22,704 nt of DNA, taken from assembly GCA_050743365.1 (NCBI GenBank), contig JBOGFI010000076.1:1-22704 (forward strand), in the 5' to 3' direction. This DNA is from JBOGFI01 sp050743365. Its GTDB lineage: Bacteria; Actinomycetota; Acidimicrobiia; IMCC26256; JACDBD01. Positions 1 to 7,360 of the stretch are shown piece after piece (the stretch's first letter is position 1; each line of letters begins with the position of its first letter). The notes below the pieces were generated by a model. It was not told the origin of the DNA and ran no database searches. It saw only the letters and a list, made by a program, of their open reading frames with translations. The position numbers were made by a program, and so were the translations under genes.

Positions 1-441
1 GCGCTGGGCGAGCCGGCGCACCTCGCCCGTCAGCTCGGCGCACAGCGCGGTGTCACCCCCGACCAACCGCGTGTCGAGCAGGGCAGTGAGGGCGTCGAGG
101 TCGGCGTCGGCCAGCGCGACGGCCTCCTTGACGGTACGGGTGGAGTGGCCGAGCACGTAGCCGGCGTCCCACAACGGGTACCAGAGCCCCGACACCGCGT
201 CGGCGACCGCGCCGCGGCCGCGGTGCAGGAACATCACGTCGATGTCGGAGCCGGGACAGAGCTCGCGTCGGCCGTAGGAGCCCAGCGCGACCAGTGCCCA
301 CCGCTGCGGAAGCTCGACACCGGTGAGCAACTCGGCAAAGGCGGCGTCGAGAACCCGGCTGAGCGCGTCGCCGAACTGCGCGGCACGAAGGCGCTCGTCG
401 GCAACGAGCCGGCCTCGCGCCTCGCGCAGCCGAGGGGTCAT
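1..441 (-). CDS. glnD: PII nucleotidylyltransferase GlnD, N-terminal part (runs off window)
   Basis: The product would modify and demodify the PII protein encoded just upstream, in response to glutamine. In actinobacteria the homologous enzyme adenylylates PII, so UMP versus AMP cannot be decided here. The first 147 codons are present, starting at an ATG at 441-439 and open to the window edge. The nucleotidyltransferase motif is clear: residues GSYGRRELCPGSDIDVMF, with the G-S-x(n)-D-x-D metal-binding pattern typical of the GlnD N-terminus. The HD and ACT domains expected further on lie outside the window. It is the third gene of amt-glnK-glnD, the usual actinobacterial order. A weak AGG ribosome site precedes the ATG, and a strong hairpin separates it from glnK. 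Confidence 0.9.
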   Translation of the reverse strand, partial: MTPRLREARGRLVADERLRAAQFGDALSRVLDAAFAELLTGVELPQRWALVALGSYGRRELCPGSDIDVMFLHRGRGAVADAVSGLWYPLWDAGYVLGHSTRTVKEAVALADADLDALTALLDTRLVGGDTALCAELTGEVRRLAQR

Positions 442-452
442 GGCACCTATTC

Positions 453-496
453 TGACGCTCGCTCGGACCGCCGAAGCGCGGTCCGAGCGAGCGTCA
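453..496 (-). terminator. 19-bp perfect hairpin between glnK and glnD
   Basis: Bases 453-471 and 478-496 are perfect reverse complements, giving a 19-bp stem with a 6-base loop (CGAAGC). The right arm includes the glnK stop codon at 494-496. On the minus strand it is followed by GAATAGGTGCC and then the glnD ATG, with no U-tract. It therefore looks more like a partial terminator or an RNA-stability and processing element than a full stop. Such an element would keep GlnD made at a lower level than Amt and GlnK. Confidence 0.7.
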
Positions 497-832
497 TACA
501 GCGTCGGGGCCGGTCTCCCCAGTACGGATGCGCCACGCCGTCTCGACGGGCACGACCCACACCTTGCCGTCGCCGATCTTGCCGGTGCGGGCGGTCTCGA
601 CCAGCTTCTGCGCCACCCGGTCGACCTCCCCGTCGTCGACCAGCACCTCGACCCGGACCTTGGGCACGAAGTCGATCTCGTACTCGGCGCCCCGGTAGAC
701 CTCGGTGTGACCGCGCTGGCGGCCGAAGCCCTGGACGTCGGACACGGTGAGGCCCTGGACACCGAGCTCCTTCACCGCCTCCTTCACGTCGTCGAGCTTG
801 AACGGCTTGATGATGCCGACGATCAGTTTCAT
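494..832 (-). CDS. glnK: Nitrogen regulatory PII protein (GlnK/GlnB)
   Basis: Trimeric signal protein that senses 2-oxoglutarate, ATP and ADP, and gates the ammonium channel. The 112-residue length is exactly that of the family. It begins MKLIVGIIKPFKLDDVK, the standard PII N-terminus. The T-loop holds Tyr51 (GAEYEID), the residue modified by GlnD. The C-terminal part contains TGKIGDGKVWV, the typical B-loop region for nucleotide binding. The ATG at 832 has GGAG seven bases upstream. Linkage to amt (22 bases upstream) makes GlnK the better name than GlnB, although the two cannot be told apart by sequence alone. It is co-transcribed with amt and glnD and presumably under the same GlnR control. 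Confidence 0.96.
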   Translation of the reverse strand: MKLIVGIIKPFKLDDVKEAVKELGVQGLTVSDVQGFGRQRGHTEVYRGAEYEIDFVPKVRVEVLVDDGEVDRVAQKLVETARTGKIGDGKVWVVPVETAWRIRTGETGPDAV

Positions 833-854
833 GAGTGCGCTCCGTTCTGCGTCG

Positions 855-2105
855 TCACACGCGCTCGAGGGCGTACCCGGTCTCCGCGTGCTGGGTCTGG
901 TCGAGGCCCGTCTCCTCGTCCTCCTCCGAGACGCGGATCCCGCCGGGCAGCACCTTGTCGAGCACGAAAGCGATCGCGTAGGTCACGACGAAGGAGAACA
1001 CGATGGTGGCGACGACGGCCACGACCTGGTCGGCCAGCAGGTCGGTGCCCCCACCCAGGAACACGCCCTCGTTCTCACCGACGAACTCGTTGATCGAGGC
1101 GTCGGCGAAGAACCCGAGGAGGAGCGAGCCGACGATGCCTCCCACCAGGTGCACGCCGACGACGTCGAGCGAGTCGTCGTAGCCGAAGCGGAACTTCAGG
1201 CTGACGGCGAGGTAGCACAGCGCCCCCGCGATCAGCCCGATGTAGATGGGGGCCATGCCGCCGACGAAGCCGGCGCACGGCGTGATCGCGACCAGGCCGG
1301 CGACGAGGCCCGAGGCCCCCCCGAGAGTGGTGGCGTGGCCCGACTTGAGCCGCTCGACGACCAACCAGCCGAGCATGGCGGCTGCAGCGGCCATGTGCGT
1401 GTTGACGAGCGCCTGGGCGGCGAGGGCGTTGCCCGCCAGCGCCGAGCCGGCGTTGAACCCGAACCACCCGAACCAGAGGATGCCACCGCCCAGCAGGGTG
1501 AGCGGGAGCGAGTGAGGGGGCATCGGGTGATGGGGCCAGCCCCGCCGCTTGCCGAGCACGAGCACCGCCGCCAGCGCGGCGATGCCGGCGTTGATGTGCA
1601 CCACAGTGCCGCCGGCGAAGTCGAGCGCCCCCCGCCGGAACAGCCAGCCCGCGGGCGAGAACACCCAGTGCGCCACCGGCGCGTACACGAGGATCGCCCA
1701 CAGCACGAGGAAGCACACCCACGCCCCCCACTTCATGCGGTCGGCGATCGCGCCGGTGATCAGCGCCGGCGTGATGATCGCGAACATGAGCTGGAACGCC
1801 AGGAACGCGAGCGGTGGGATCGTCAAGGCCTCGAAGCCGGTGGCGTGGGTGGTCGCCGCATCGCGCATCCACGCCAGGTCGAGGTCGCCCAGGTACTTCC
1901 CCACTCCGTGGAAGGCCAGCGAGTAGGTGAGCACGGCCCAGATGACGCTGACGAGACCCATGCAGAAGAAGTTCTGCATGAGCATGGCCAGGACGTTCTT
2001 GGACCGGACCATTCCTCCGTAGAACAGGGCCAGGCCGGGGGTCATGAACAGCACCAGCGCCGCCGATGCGAGGACCCAGGCGGTATCGCCCGTGTTGATC
2101 TCCAC
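855..2105 (-). CDS. amt: Ammonium transporter Amt
   Basis: Membrane channel of the Amt/Mep/Rh family that imports ammonium. The 416-residue product has about eleven hydrophobic segments and the family signatures. Twin pore histidines are His170 (TVVHINAG) and His319 (VGVHLVGG), and Asp162 (LDFAGG) corresponds to the conserved Asp near the recruitment site. A hydrophilic C-terminal tail rich in Asp and Glu follows Arg391, as expected for the region that contacts PII. The start is GTG at 2105 because GGGAGGTGA lies just before it and the reading begins MEINTGDTAWVLAS, the normal N-terminus. The gene is first in amt-glnK-glnD and is preceded by a GlnR-type box at 2160-2197. Confidence 0.97.
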   Translation of the reverse strand: MEINTGDTAWVLASAALVLFMTPGLALFYGGMVRSKNVLAMLMQNFFCMGLVSVIWAVLTYSLAFHGVGKYLGDLDLAWMRDAATTHATGFEALTIPPLAFLAFQLMFAIITPALITGAIADRMKWGAWVCFLVLWAILVYAPVAHWVFSPAGWLFRRGALDFAGGTVVHINAGIAALAAVLVLGKRRGWPHHPMPPHSLPLTLLGGGILWFGWFGFNAGSALAGNALAAQALVNTHMAAAAAMLGWLVVERLKSGHATTLGGASGLVAGLVAITPCAGFVGGMAPIYIGLIAGALCYLAVSLKFRFGYDDSLDVVGVHLVGGIVGSLLLGFFADASINEFVGENEGVFLGGGTDLLADQVVAVVATIVFSFVVTYAIAFVLDKVLPGGIRVSEEDEETGLDQTQHAETGYALERV

Positions 2106-2159
2106 CCGTCACCTCCCGTACGGAGACATCACAGATTCGTGCCAGCCTGACGAAACCCT

Positions 2160-2197
2160 GTTTCGCCGCGGTGGCGCGACTGTTTCCGCTCTGTGAA
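2160..2197 (-). promoter_or_regulatory. GlnR-type nitrogen operator upstream of amt
   Basis: Read on the minus strand, the site is TTCAC-n6-GAAAC-n6-GCCAC-n6-GAAAC. This matches the Streptomyces GlnR consensus gTnAC-n6-GaAAC-n6-GtnAC-n6-GAAAC in both spacing and sequence. There are two mismatches, the first G and the T of the third half-site. The four half-sites are spaced 11 bases apart, so they lie on one face of the helix. The box ends 54 bases before the GTG of amt, suitable for activating the amt-glnK-glnD promoter. Confidence 0.72.
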
Positions 2198-2267
2198 CAC
2201 CGGGAGGCGGCCCCCCGAGGGACAGGTCCGGCGCCCCTCAGTTTCCACTTCGGTGCCGGGGTGCCAC

Positions 2268-5200
2268 CTACAAGCTCGTCGAGTAGCGGGACCCCTCGTT
2301 CACCGTCACGCCCAGCAGTTGTGCGCCCGGGAGGACGCCGTCGTTGTCTGCCTCCGGCCTCGCGAACAGGAAGCCCTGGGCGGCATCGCACCCGAGGGCG
2401 ACCAGAGCGTCGAGTTGGGCCTGGTCCTCAACGCCCTCCGCCACGACGGTGAGCCCGAGGGCGTGGCCGAGGCTCACGGCGGCGGCGACGACCGCGCTGT
2501 CCTCGGCGTCGCGACCGAGCCCGCTCACGAACGAGCGGTCGACCTTCAACGAGTCGACCGGCAAGCGCCTGAGGTAGCCGAGCGACGAGTACCCCGTCCC
2601 GAAGTCGTCGATGCTGAGCGAGACGCCGAGCGCCTTCAGCGCAGCGACGCCCGTCAAGGTGCTCTCGGCGTCGTCCATGAGCACGCTCTCGGTGACCTCC
2701 AGGGTGAGGGATCCAGGCTCGATCCCGCTCCGCTCGATGGCGGCGGCCACCTGGCCGGGCGTGTCGGGATGCGAGAGCTGCCGCTCGGAGAGGTTGACCG
2801 AGACCGTGAACGGCCGTTCCCCGGCGGCCGCTCGCCAGCGGGCCGCTGCCCGGCACGCCTGATCGAGCACCCAGGCGCCGATGGGGACGATGAGGCCGTT
2901 CTCCTCGGCGAGATGAACGAACTCGCTCGGCACGAGCAGGCCCTGATCCGGCCGCTGCCACCGCAGGAGCGCCTCGGCCCCGATGCAGCGTCCTTCCGAG
3001 AGCGACACGACGGGCTGGTAGAAGAGGCGGAACTCGCCCCGGTCCACGGCGCCGTGCAGCGCGTCCTCCGTCTCGAGCTGGCGCAAGGCGCGGGCGCGCA
3101 TGGCCTCGTCGAAGAGCTCCCAGCGCCCCTTGCCGCGCTCCTTGGCCCGGTACATGGCCGAGTCGGCGTCGCGAAGCAGCTCGTCGGGCTGCTCGTCACC
3201 CCGGCGAACGACCGCGACGCCGATGCTCGCGCTGAGGAAGTGCTCCTCGCCGTCGAGGACGAAGGGCTGGCGGATGAGCGCGAGGAGGCGTTCGGCGACC
3301 TCGATGGCCTGTCGCCGGGCGCTATGGCCGGAGAGCTCCTCGCATAGCACCACGAACTCGTCGCCGCCGAAGCGAGCGACGGCGTCGCCCGGCCGGACTC
3401 CGGCGTCCAGCCGCCGTCCGAGCGCGACGAGCAGCTCGTCGCCGGCGTCGTGGCCGAGGCTGTCGTTGACGAGCTTGAACCGGTCGACGTCGAGGAACAG
3501 CACCGCCACCCGCGTCCGGGAGCGACGCGACCGGGCCAGGGCGCGCACCAGGATCTCGAGGAACAGCATCCGGTTGGGGAGCCCCGTCAGGGGATCGTGG
3601 TTCGCCTGGTGGGCGAGGCGCGCCTCGTTCTGCTTGCGCTCGATCGCGATGGTCGCCAGGTGCACCATGAGGTCGACGAGCCGCTCGTGGTCCGGGGGCG
3701 GGCGTCGCGGCTCGTCGTAGTAGACGGCGAACGTCCCCAGCAAGCCCTTGTCGGTCGGGGACACGATGGGAGTCGACCAGCAGGCACGAAGCCCATGGCT
3801 GAGGGCGAGATCGCGGCAGCCGTCCCACAGGGGATCCGTGCTGATATCAGCCGAGATCACGGGCTCGCCCCGGTACGCCGCGGTCCCGCAGCACCCATTC
3901 GCCGGCCCGATACAGATGCCGTCGACTAGCCCCGGTAGGAAACCGTCGGGCAAGCTCGGCGCGGCTCCCTGATGCAACCCGAGCCCATCGTCGTCGGCGA
4001 GCAGGACCGAGCAGCGCGCTTCGGGAACGTGGCTCTCGACGACCAGGCACGCGTGGGCGAGGACCTGCTCGAGCGGCGCCCCTCGGGCGATCATCTCGAG
4101 GATGCGGGCCTGCTCGGCGACGAGCGCCTCGGCGGTGCGTTTCTCGGTGATGTCGCGTCCCACCGCCTGGTACTCCACCACCTCGCCGCCCTCGTCGAAC
4201 ACGACCCTGTCGGTCCACTGCTGCCAGCGGGTGCTCCCGTCGGCCATCTCGACCGGTTGCTCGAGGGTCACGAACGGGCTGCCGGGCCCGAGCTCCCGAA
4301 GCTGCGCTTCCACCTGGTCGCGTGTCTCCTCGGGCAGGAGCGCCCGCCAGTTCGCGCCCACGAGCTCGTCGACGGTGCTGTCGAAGTAGCGGGCGCAGGC
4401 CTCGTTGACGAACGTCAGCGTGCCGTCGGCCTGGTAGCGGCAGATCAACTCGGTCTGGTCCTCGACGATGCCGCGGTAGCGCTCCTCGCTCCGGCGGAGC
4501 GCCTCCTCGGCCTGGCGGCGCTCGGTGATCTCGCGGGCGTTGAGCACGATTCCCTTGACGGCCGGATCGGTGAGCAGGTTCCGACCCACCACCTCGAGGT
4601 GGCGCCACGACCCGTCGGCGTGCGCGAGTCGCAGCTCGAGCTGCCGCTCGTCGCCCGGCTCGAGGAGCGTCTCGGCCATCGCACCCTGAGCGAGGCGGAG
4701 GTCGTCGGGATGCACCAATTCGAACACGTTGCGTCCGATCATCGACCCGTCCGAGTAGCCGAGGATGCTCTCGGCGGCCGGGCTCGCATAGACGAGGCGG
4801 GCATCGGCGTCGAGCACCGCGATGATGTCGGAGGAGCTCTGCACCAGCGCCCGGAACCGCTCCTCGCTCTCGCGTAGGGCACGCTCCGCCTCGACCCGCT
4901 CGGTGACGTCACGGGAGTTGAGCACGAAACCCCCGATCGCCGGGTGGTCGCGCAGGTCCTGGCCCGTGGTCTCGAGGTAGCGGAAGGAGCCGTCGGTGGC
5001 CTGGATCCGCAGCACGATCGGGTCCTCGGGGCCGCGGCGACCCTCGGCGAGCTCCTGATAGGCGGCCATCCCTGCGTCGAGGTCGTCGGGGTGAAGGAGC
5101 GAGAAGATCCCGCCTGCCGGCTCGAATCCCTTCGGCCAGCCGAGCAGACGGGTCCCGCCCGCGCTCGAGGTCCGCCAGGCTCCGTCGGGCTCGAGCACCG

Positions 5201-6107
5201 AGATGACGTCGGAGGAGTACTCGACCAGGGCCCGGAAGCCCTCCTCGCTCTCGCGTAGCGCCCGTTCCGCCTCCTTCTGCCCGGTGATGTCGGCGACCAC
5301 GCCCATGACGGTGGTGACGCTTCCATCCTTGCGCCGGACAGGCGCCGACGAGATGCTGACGTCGACCTCCCGGCCGTCCTTGCAGCGGGCCCGCATCTCG
5401 CTTCCCTCGACGGTTTCACCCGTGGCGTAGCGTCGCCGTGCCTCGGCCAGTCGGTCCGGGTCGGAGGTGGTCGGGAACGGCAGCGGATGGCCGAGCACCT
5501 CGTCCGCGGTCCAGCCGAAGATCCGCTCGCAGGCCCGGTTCCAGATCTGCGTCGCCCCATCGGGCGCCACCGCGAAGATCCCGAGCGGCGAGCTCTCGAC
5601 GATGGCGCGCAACGCCTCCTGGCTGCGCGCGCCTCGCTCGAGGACGCGCCAGCGCTCGGTCTCGTCCCACGAGCAGGTGACGATCGCGCCCACCGCGGGA
5701 TCCTCGAGCAGGTTCGCGATCCTGGATTGGAACCAGCGCCACGAGCCGTCACGGTGACGTACCCGGTAATGCACGTCCTCCCAGCCGCCTGCCCGGGCGC
5801 CCAGCCGCTTGGCGGTGTCCCCGAAGGTGGCCTGGTCGTCGGGATGGACCAGCGAGAGCGGAGGCACGTCGACCAGATCCTCCGGGGCGTAGCCGAGCAG
5901 CTGCGTGACCGACGGGCTGATGTACCGGACCGTCCCGTCGGCGTCGCGCACGTCCACGAGGTCGGCGGCGTAAAGGAGTATCGAGCGGAAGCGGGCCTCG
6001 CCCAGCCGGGGCGCCGGGCTGAAATCGCCGGAGTCGCCCATGGGGTGCGCCGGGCGTGACACCGACCCGGCTCTCCCGTCACCATCCGCGGCCGCGGCTG
6101 TGCTCAT
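2268..6107 (-). CDS. Multi-sensor diguanylate cyclase/phosphodiesterase (5xPAS-GAF-GGDEF-EAL)
   Basis: The 1279-residue cytoplasmic protein would make and/or degrade the second messenger c-di-GMP in response to sensed signals. Approximate domains are PAS at 40-155, 165-280, 290-405, 415-530 and 545-660, GAF at 670-830, GGDEF at 835-1005 and EAL at 1010-1265. The cyclase motif GGDEF (about 913-917) is intact, with the inhibitory RxxD site (RPGD) five residues before it. The phosphodiesterase is also intact: EAL at 1045-1047, VNLSERQL, LEVTES, IDDFGTGYSS, KVDRSF and VVAEGVED. No membrane segment is seen. The start is the ATG at 6107, preceded by GGGTGAAGAG. The frame stays open further upstream but reads nonsense there, antiparallel in content to the neighbouring gene. 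Another possible ATG lies at 6041. The regulated process is unknown. Confidence 0.93.
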   Translation of the reverse strand: MSTAAAADGDGRAGSVSRPAHPMGDSGDFSPAPRLGEARFRSILLYAADLVDVRDADGTVRYISPSVTQLLGYAPEDLVDVPPLSLVHPDDQATFGDTAKRLGARAGGWEDVHYRVRHRDGSWRWFQSRIANLLEDPAVGAIVTCSWDETERWRVLERGARSQEALRAIVESSPLGIFAVAPDGATQIWNRACERIFGWTADEVLGHPLPFPTTSDPDRLAEARRRYATGETVEGSEMRARCKDGREVDVSISSAPVRRKDGSVTTVMGVVADITGQKEAERALRESEEGFRALVEYSSDVISVLEPDGAWRTSSAGGTRLLGWPKGFEPAGGIFSLLHPDDLDAGMAAYQELAEGRRGPEDPIVLRIQATDGSFRYLETTGQDLRDHPAIGGFVLNSRDVTERVEAERALRESEERFRALVQSSSDIIAVLDADARLVYASPAAESILGYSDGSMIGRNVFELVHPDDLRLAQGAMAETLLEPGDERQLELRLAHADGSWRHLEVVGRNLLTDPAVKGIVLNAREITERRQAEEALRRSEERYRGIVEDQTELICRYQADGTLTFVNEACARYFDSTVDELVGANWRALLPEETRDQVEAQLRELGPGSPFVTLEQPVEMADGSTRWQQWTDRVVFDEGGEVVEYQAVGRDITEKRTAEALVAEQARILEMIARGAPLEQVLAHACLVVESHVPEARCSVLLADDDGLGLHQGAAPSLPDGFLPGLVDGICIGPANGCCGTAAYRGEPVISADISTDPLWDGCRDLALSHGLRACWSTPIVSPTDKGLLGTFAVYYDEPRRPPPDHERLVDLMVHLATIAIERKQNEARLAHQANHDPLTGLPNRMLFLEILVRALARSRRSRTRVAVLFLDVDRFKLVNDSLGHDAGDELLVALGRRLDAGVRPGDAVARFGGDEFVVLCEELSGHSARRQAIEVAERLLALIRQPFVLDGEEHFLSASIGVAVVRRGDEQPDELLRDADSAMYRAKERGKGRWELFDEAMRARALRQLETEDALHGAVDRGEFRLFYQPVVSLSEGRCIGAEALLRWQRPDQGLLVPSEFVHLAEENGLIVPIGAWVLDQACRAAARWRAAAGERPFTVSVNLSERQLSHPDTPGQVAAAIERSGIEPGSLTLEVTESVLMDDAESTLTGVAALKALGVSLSIDDFGTGYSSLGYLRRLPVDSLKVDRSFVSGLGRDAEDSAVVAAAVSLGHALGLTVVAEGVEDQAQLDALVALGCDAAQGFLFARPEADNDGVLPGAQLLGVTVNEGSRYSTSL

Positions 6108-6164
6108 GGCCCTGCTCTTCACCCGCTTGAACCGTGCGGCACGACGCCCAGTGCCGCCCGTACC

Positions 6165-6193
6165 TGTATCGGGTGTCCGCTCGGGCGACTGAA
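6165..6193 (-). promoter_or_regulatory. Candidate promoter of the GGDEF-EAL gene
   Basis: On the minus strand, TTCAGT (6193-6188) and GATACA (6170-6165) are separated by exactly 17 bases. Each hexamer matches the sigma-70-type consensus at three of six positions. The element lies about 58 bases before the ATG at 6107, in the only gap available to this gene. This is a weak prediction. Confidence 0.35.
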
Positions 6194-6221
6194 GGCCACG
6201 GGTGGCCGTCGTCACCGACGG
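6194..6221 (-). terminator. Tandem short hairpins after the two small genes
   Basis: Two adjoining inverted repeats start ten bases after the stop of the gene at 6232-6711. The first is CCGTCG-GTGA-CGACGG (minus strand, 6221-6206), with a GNRA-type loop. The second is GGCCAC/GTGGCC (6207-6194). No U-tract follows. They would separate the two-gene unit from the GGDEF-EAL gene, and the second arm abuts that gene's candidate -35 box. Confidence 0.4.
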
Positions 6222-6231
6222 CAGGAATCCC

Positions 6232-6711
6232 TCATTTGGTGCGTCGCGCCCGAACCACCGCGGCCTTGGCCATTCCCCAGGCGAGGTGCAACGGGGACAG
6301 GGCGTCGTCGCCCAGGTCGCCCAGCGACCGGGGCACGAGCCCGTACCGGTCGTCGGGCCAGGCCCGCTCGTCGAACTCGTCCCGGACGACCGCCGGCACG
6401 CCCGCCGCCGCCAGCACCCCCGTCGGCTCGCGGTAGGCGGTCCGCACCACCTCGAGGGGGGTGGCGGCCTGCTCGTCGGCATCGGACGCGAGCAGGGCAC
6501 GGAGTGCGCCCGCCACCCGCTCGGCGGCCCGGTCGCCCGCGGCCCTGGCGTCCGCCTCCACGCGGCGGCGAGCGACGCCGGTGAGGGCGCCCCAGGCGTC
6601 GAGGATCCGGCCGACCTCCCGCTCGGCCCACGCCGGCACGCACCGCTCGACGCCGGCGACGATCGCCGCGCCCGTCTCGTCGAGTCGCGCCCGCGCCTCC
6701 TCCTCGTTCAC
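6232..6711 (-). CDS. Conserved-looking hypothetical protein, 159 residues
   Basis: I do not recognise this gene. The product is soluble, rich in Ala, Arg and Glu, and mostly helical in appearance. It has a highly charged first two thirds and a distinctive C-terminal part containing RSLGDLGDDALSPLHLAWG followed by a basic end (RARRTK). No signal peptide, membrane segment or metal motif is visible. The GTG start at 6711 lies four bases after the stop of the upstream small gene, so the two are co-transcribed and probably translationally coupled. Coding potential is supported by the clean frame, the tight spacing and hairpins directly after the stop. Confidence 0.7.
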   Translation of the reverse strand: MNEEEARARLDETGAAIVAGVERCVPAWAEREVGRILDAWGALTGVARRRVEADARAAGDRAAERVAGALRALLASDADEQAATPLEVVRTAYREPTGVLAAAGVPAVVRDEFDERAWPDDRYGLVPRSLGDLGDDALSPLHLAWGMAKAAVVRARRTK

Positions 6712-6715
6712 GTCG

Positions 6716-6997
6716 TCAAGGCTCGCCCACTCGCGTCCACACGGGGAACACGACGTACTCGACCCCGTCGCGCAGCTCGGTACGGTTGGCCGAGCGAAAG
6801 CCCGGAAGGTTCGCCTCGGCGGTGTCGAAGCCGATCATGCGCTTGTACTCGGCCACCGGCAGGAGTAGCGGGCCGTCGGCGTCGCCCTCACGTAGGAGGG
6901 CGTCCACCTCGAGCACGGGATGCGCCGGGTCGCGCTCGTCGACGCAGGCGCATTGGTAGACCACCCGCTCGAACACCGCGGTGACGACGATCCTCAT
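6716..6997 (-). CDS. Hypothetical protein, 93 residues
   Basis: I do not recognise this gene. The product begins MRIVVTAVFERVVYQCACVDE, with a beta-strand-like hydrophobic start. It has two cysteines two residues apart (CAC) and no other obvious motif, and it is acidic and soluble without a signal peptide. The ATG at 6997 has only a distant GGCAGG upstream, so the start is less certain than for its neighbours. It is the first gene of a two-gene unit with the 159-residue protein. A hairpin at 7065-7087 separates it from the hemQ-NIL operon. Confidence 0.65.
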   Translation of the reverse strand: MRIVVTAVFERVVYQCACVDERDPAHPVLEVDALLREGDADGPLLLPVAEYKRMIGFDTAEANLPGFRSANRTELRDGVEYVVFPVWTRVGEP

Positions 6998-7064
6998 GAT
7001 GAAAGGCCTGCCATCCGATGACTTCCCTCGCGAATTGTGCGGGAGCGGCGAGCGCCCCGGAGGG

Positions 7065-7087
7065 CGGCGGCAGGTACCCTGCCGCCG
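7065..7087 (-). terminator. Hairpin terminator of the hemQ-NIL operon
   Basis: Bases 7065-7074 and 7078-7087 form a perfect 10-bp stem (core GGCGGCAGG/CCTGCCGCC) with a 3-base loop. It begins 31 bases after the NIL gene stop. No U-tract follows on the minus strand, as is common for GC-rich actinobacterial terminators. Confidence 0.55.
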
Positions 7088-7117
7088 AGCGAGTGCGACC
7101 AGGAGAGGTGCCGTCCG

Positions 7118-7360
7118 CTAACTCTCCAGGACGTCGCCCTCCATGCGGTTCACGGTGCAGCCGGCGTCGTCGAGGTAGGCGATCGCGGCCTCGAGCTGCG
7201 GCGGCTCCCCCGCAATCTCGAGGATCACCCAGCCCGAGTGCGCCTCGACGTTGGCGCGGCGGATGTTCGGGACGACGTCGAACTTCTTGACGACCTCGTA
7301 GATCATCGGCCGGTCCACCAGCTGCTCGGGGAACGACACGAAGAGCCGGGCCGACGCCAT
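7118..7360 (-). CDS. NIL-domain protein (stand-alone ACT-like small-molecule binding domain)
   Basis: The 80-residue product looks like a stand-alone NIL domain, the ligand-sensing module found at the C-terminus of MetN methionine ABC ATPases. It shows the alternating beta-alpha-beta-beta-alpha-beta layout: RLFVSFPEQLVDRPMIYEVVK, then a strand around FDVVPNIRRANVEAH, GWVILEIAGEPPQLEAAIAYLDDAGC and a final strand. Its role is unknown. It could bind an amino acid such as methionine, but no ligand residues can be assigned. The ATG at 7360 overlaps the hemQ stop by one base (TGATG), so translation is coupled to hemQ. A hairpin follows the gene. Confidence 0.82.
   Translation of the reverse strand: MASARLFVSFPEQLVDRPMIYEVVKKFDVVPNIRRANVEAHSGWVILEIAGEPPQLEAAIAYLDDAGCTVNRMEGDVLES

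Noticed and set aside
747..2150. 467-codon plus-strand frame opposite amt
   Set aside because: Composition is dominated by His, Glu, Arg, Gly and Asp with no domain. The minus strand holds a textbook Amt with all motifs.
2206..2267. Possible terminator after the GGDEF-EAL gene (GAGGGG...TCCCTC, 6 bp)
   Set aside because: The stem is short with an 11-base loop and no U-tract. It is too weak to call.
6108..6500. N-terminal extension of the GGDEF-EAL frame
   Set aside because: The extra 131 residues are Pro/Arg/Ser-rich and lie in another frame of the 159-residue gene. A gap with hairpins and a ribosome-like site favours the ATG at 6107.
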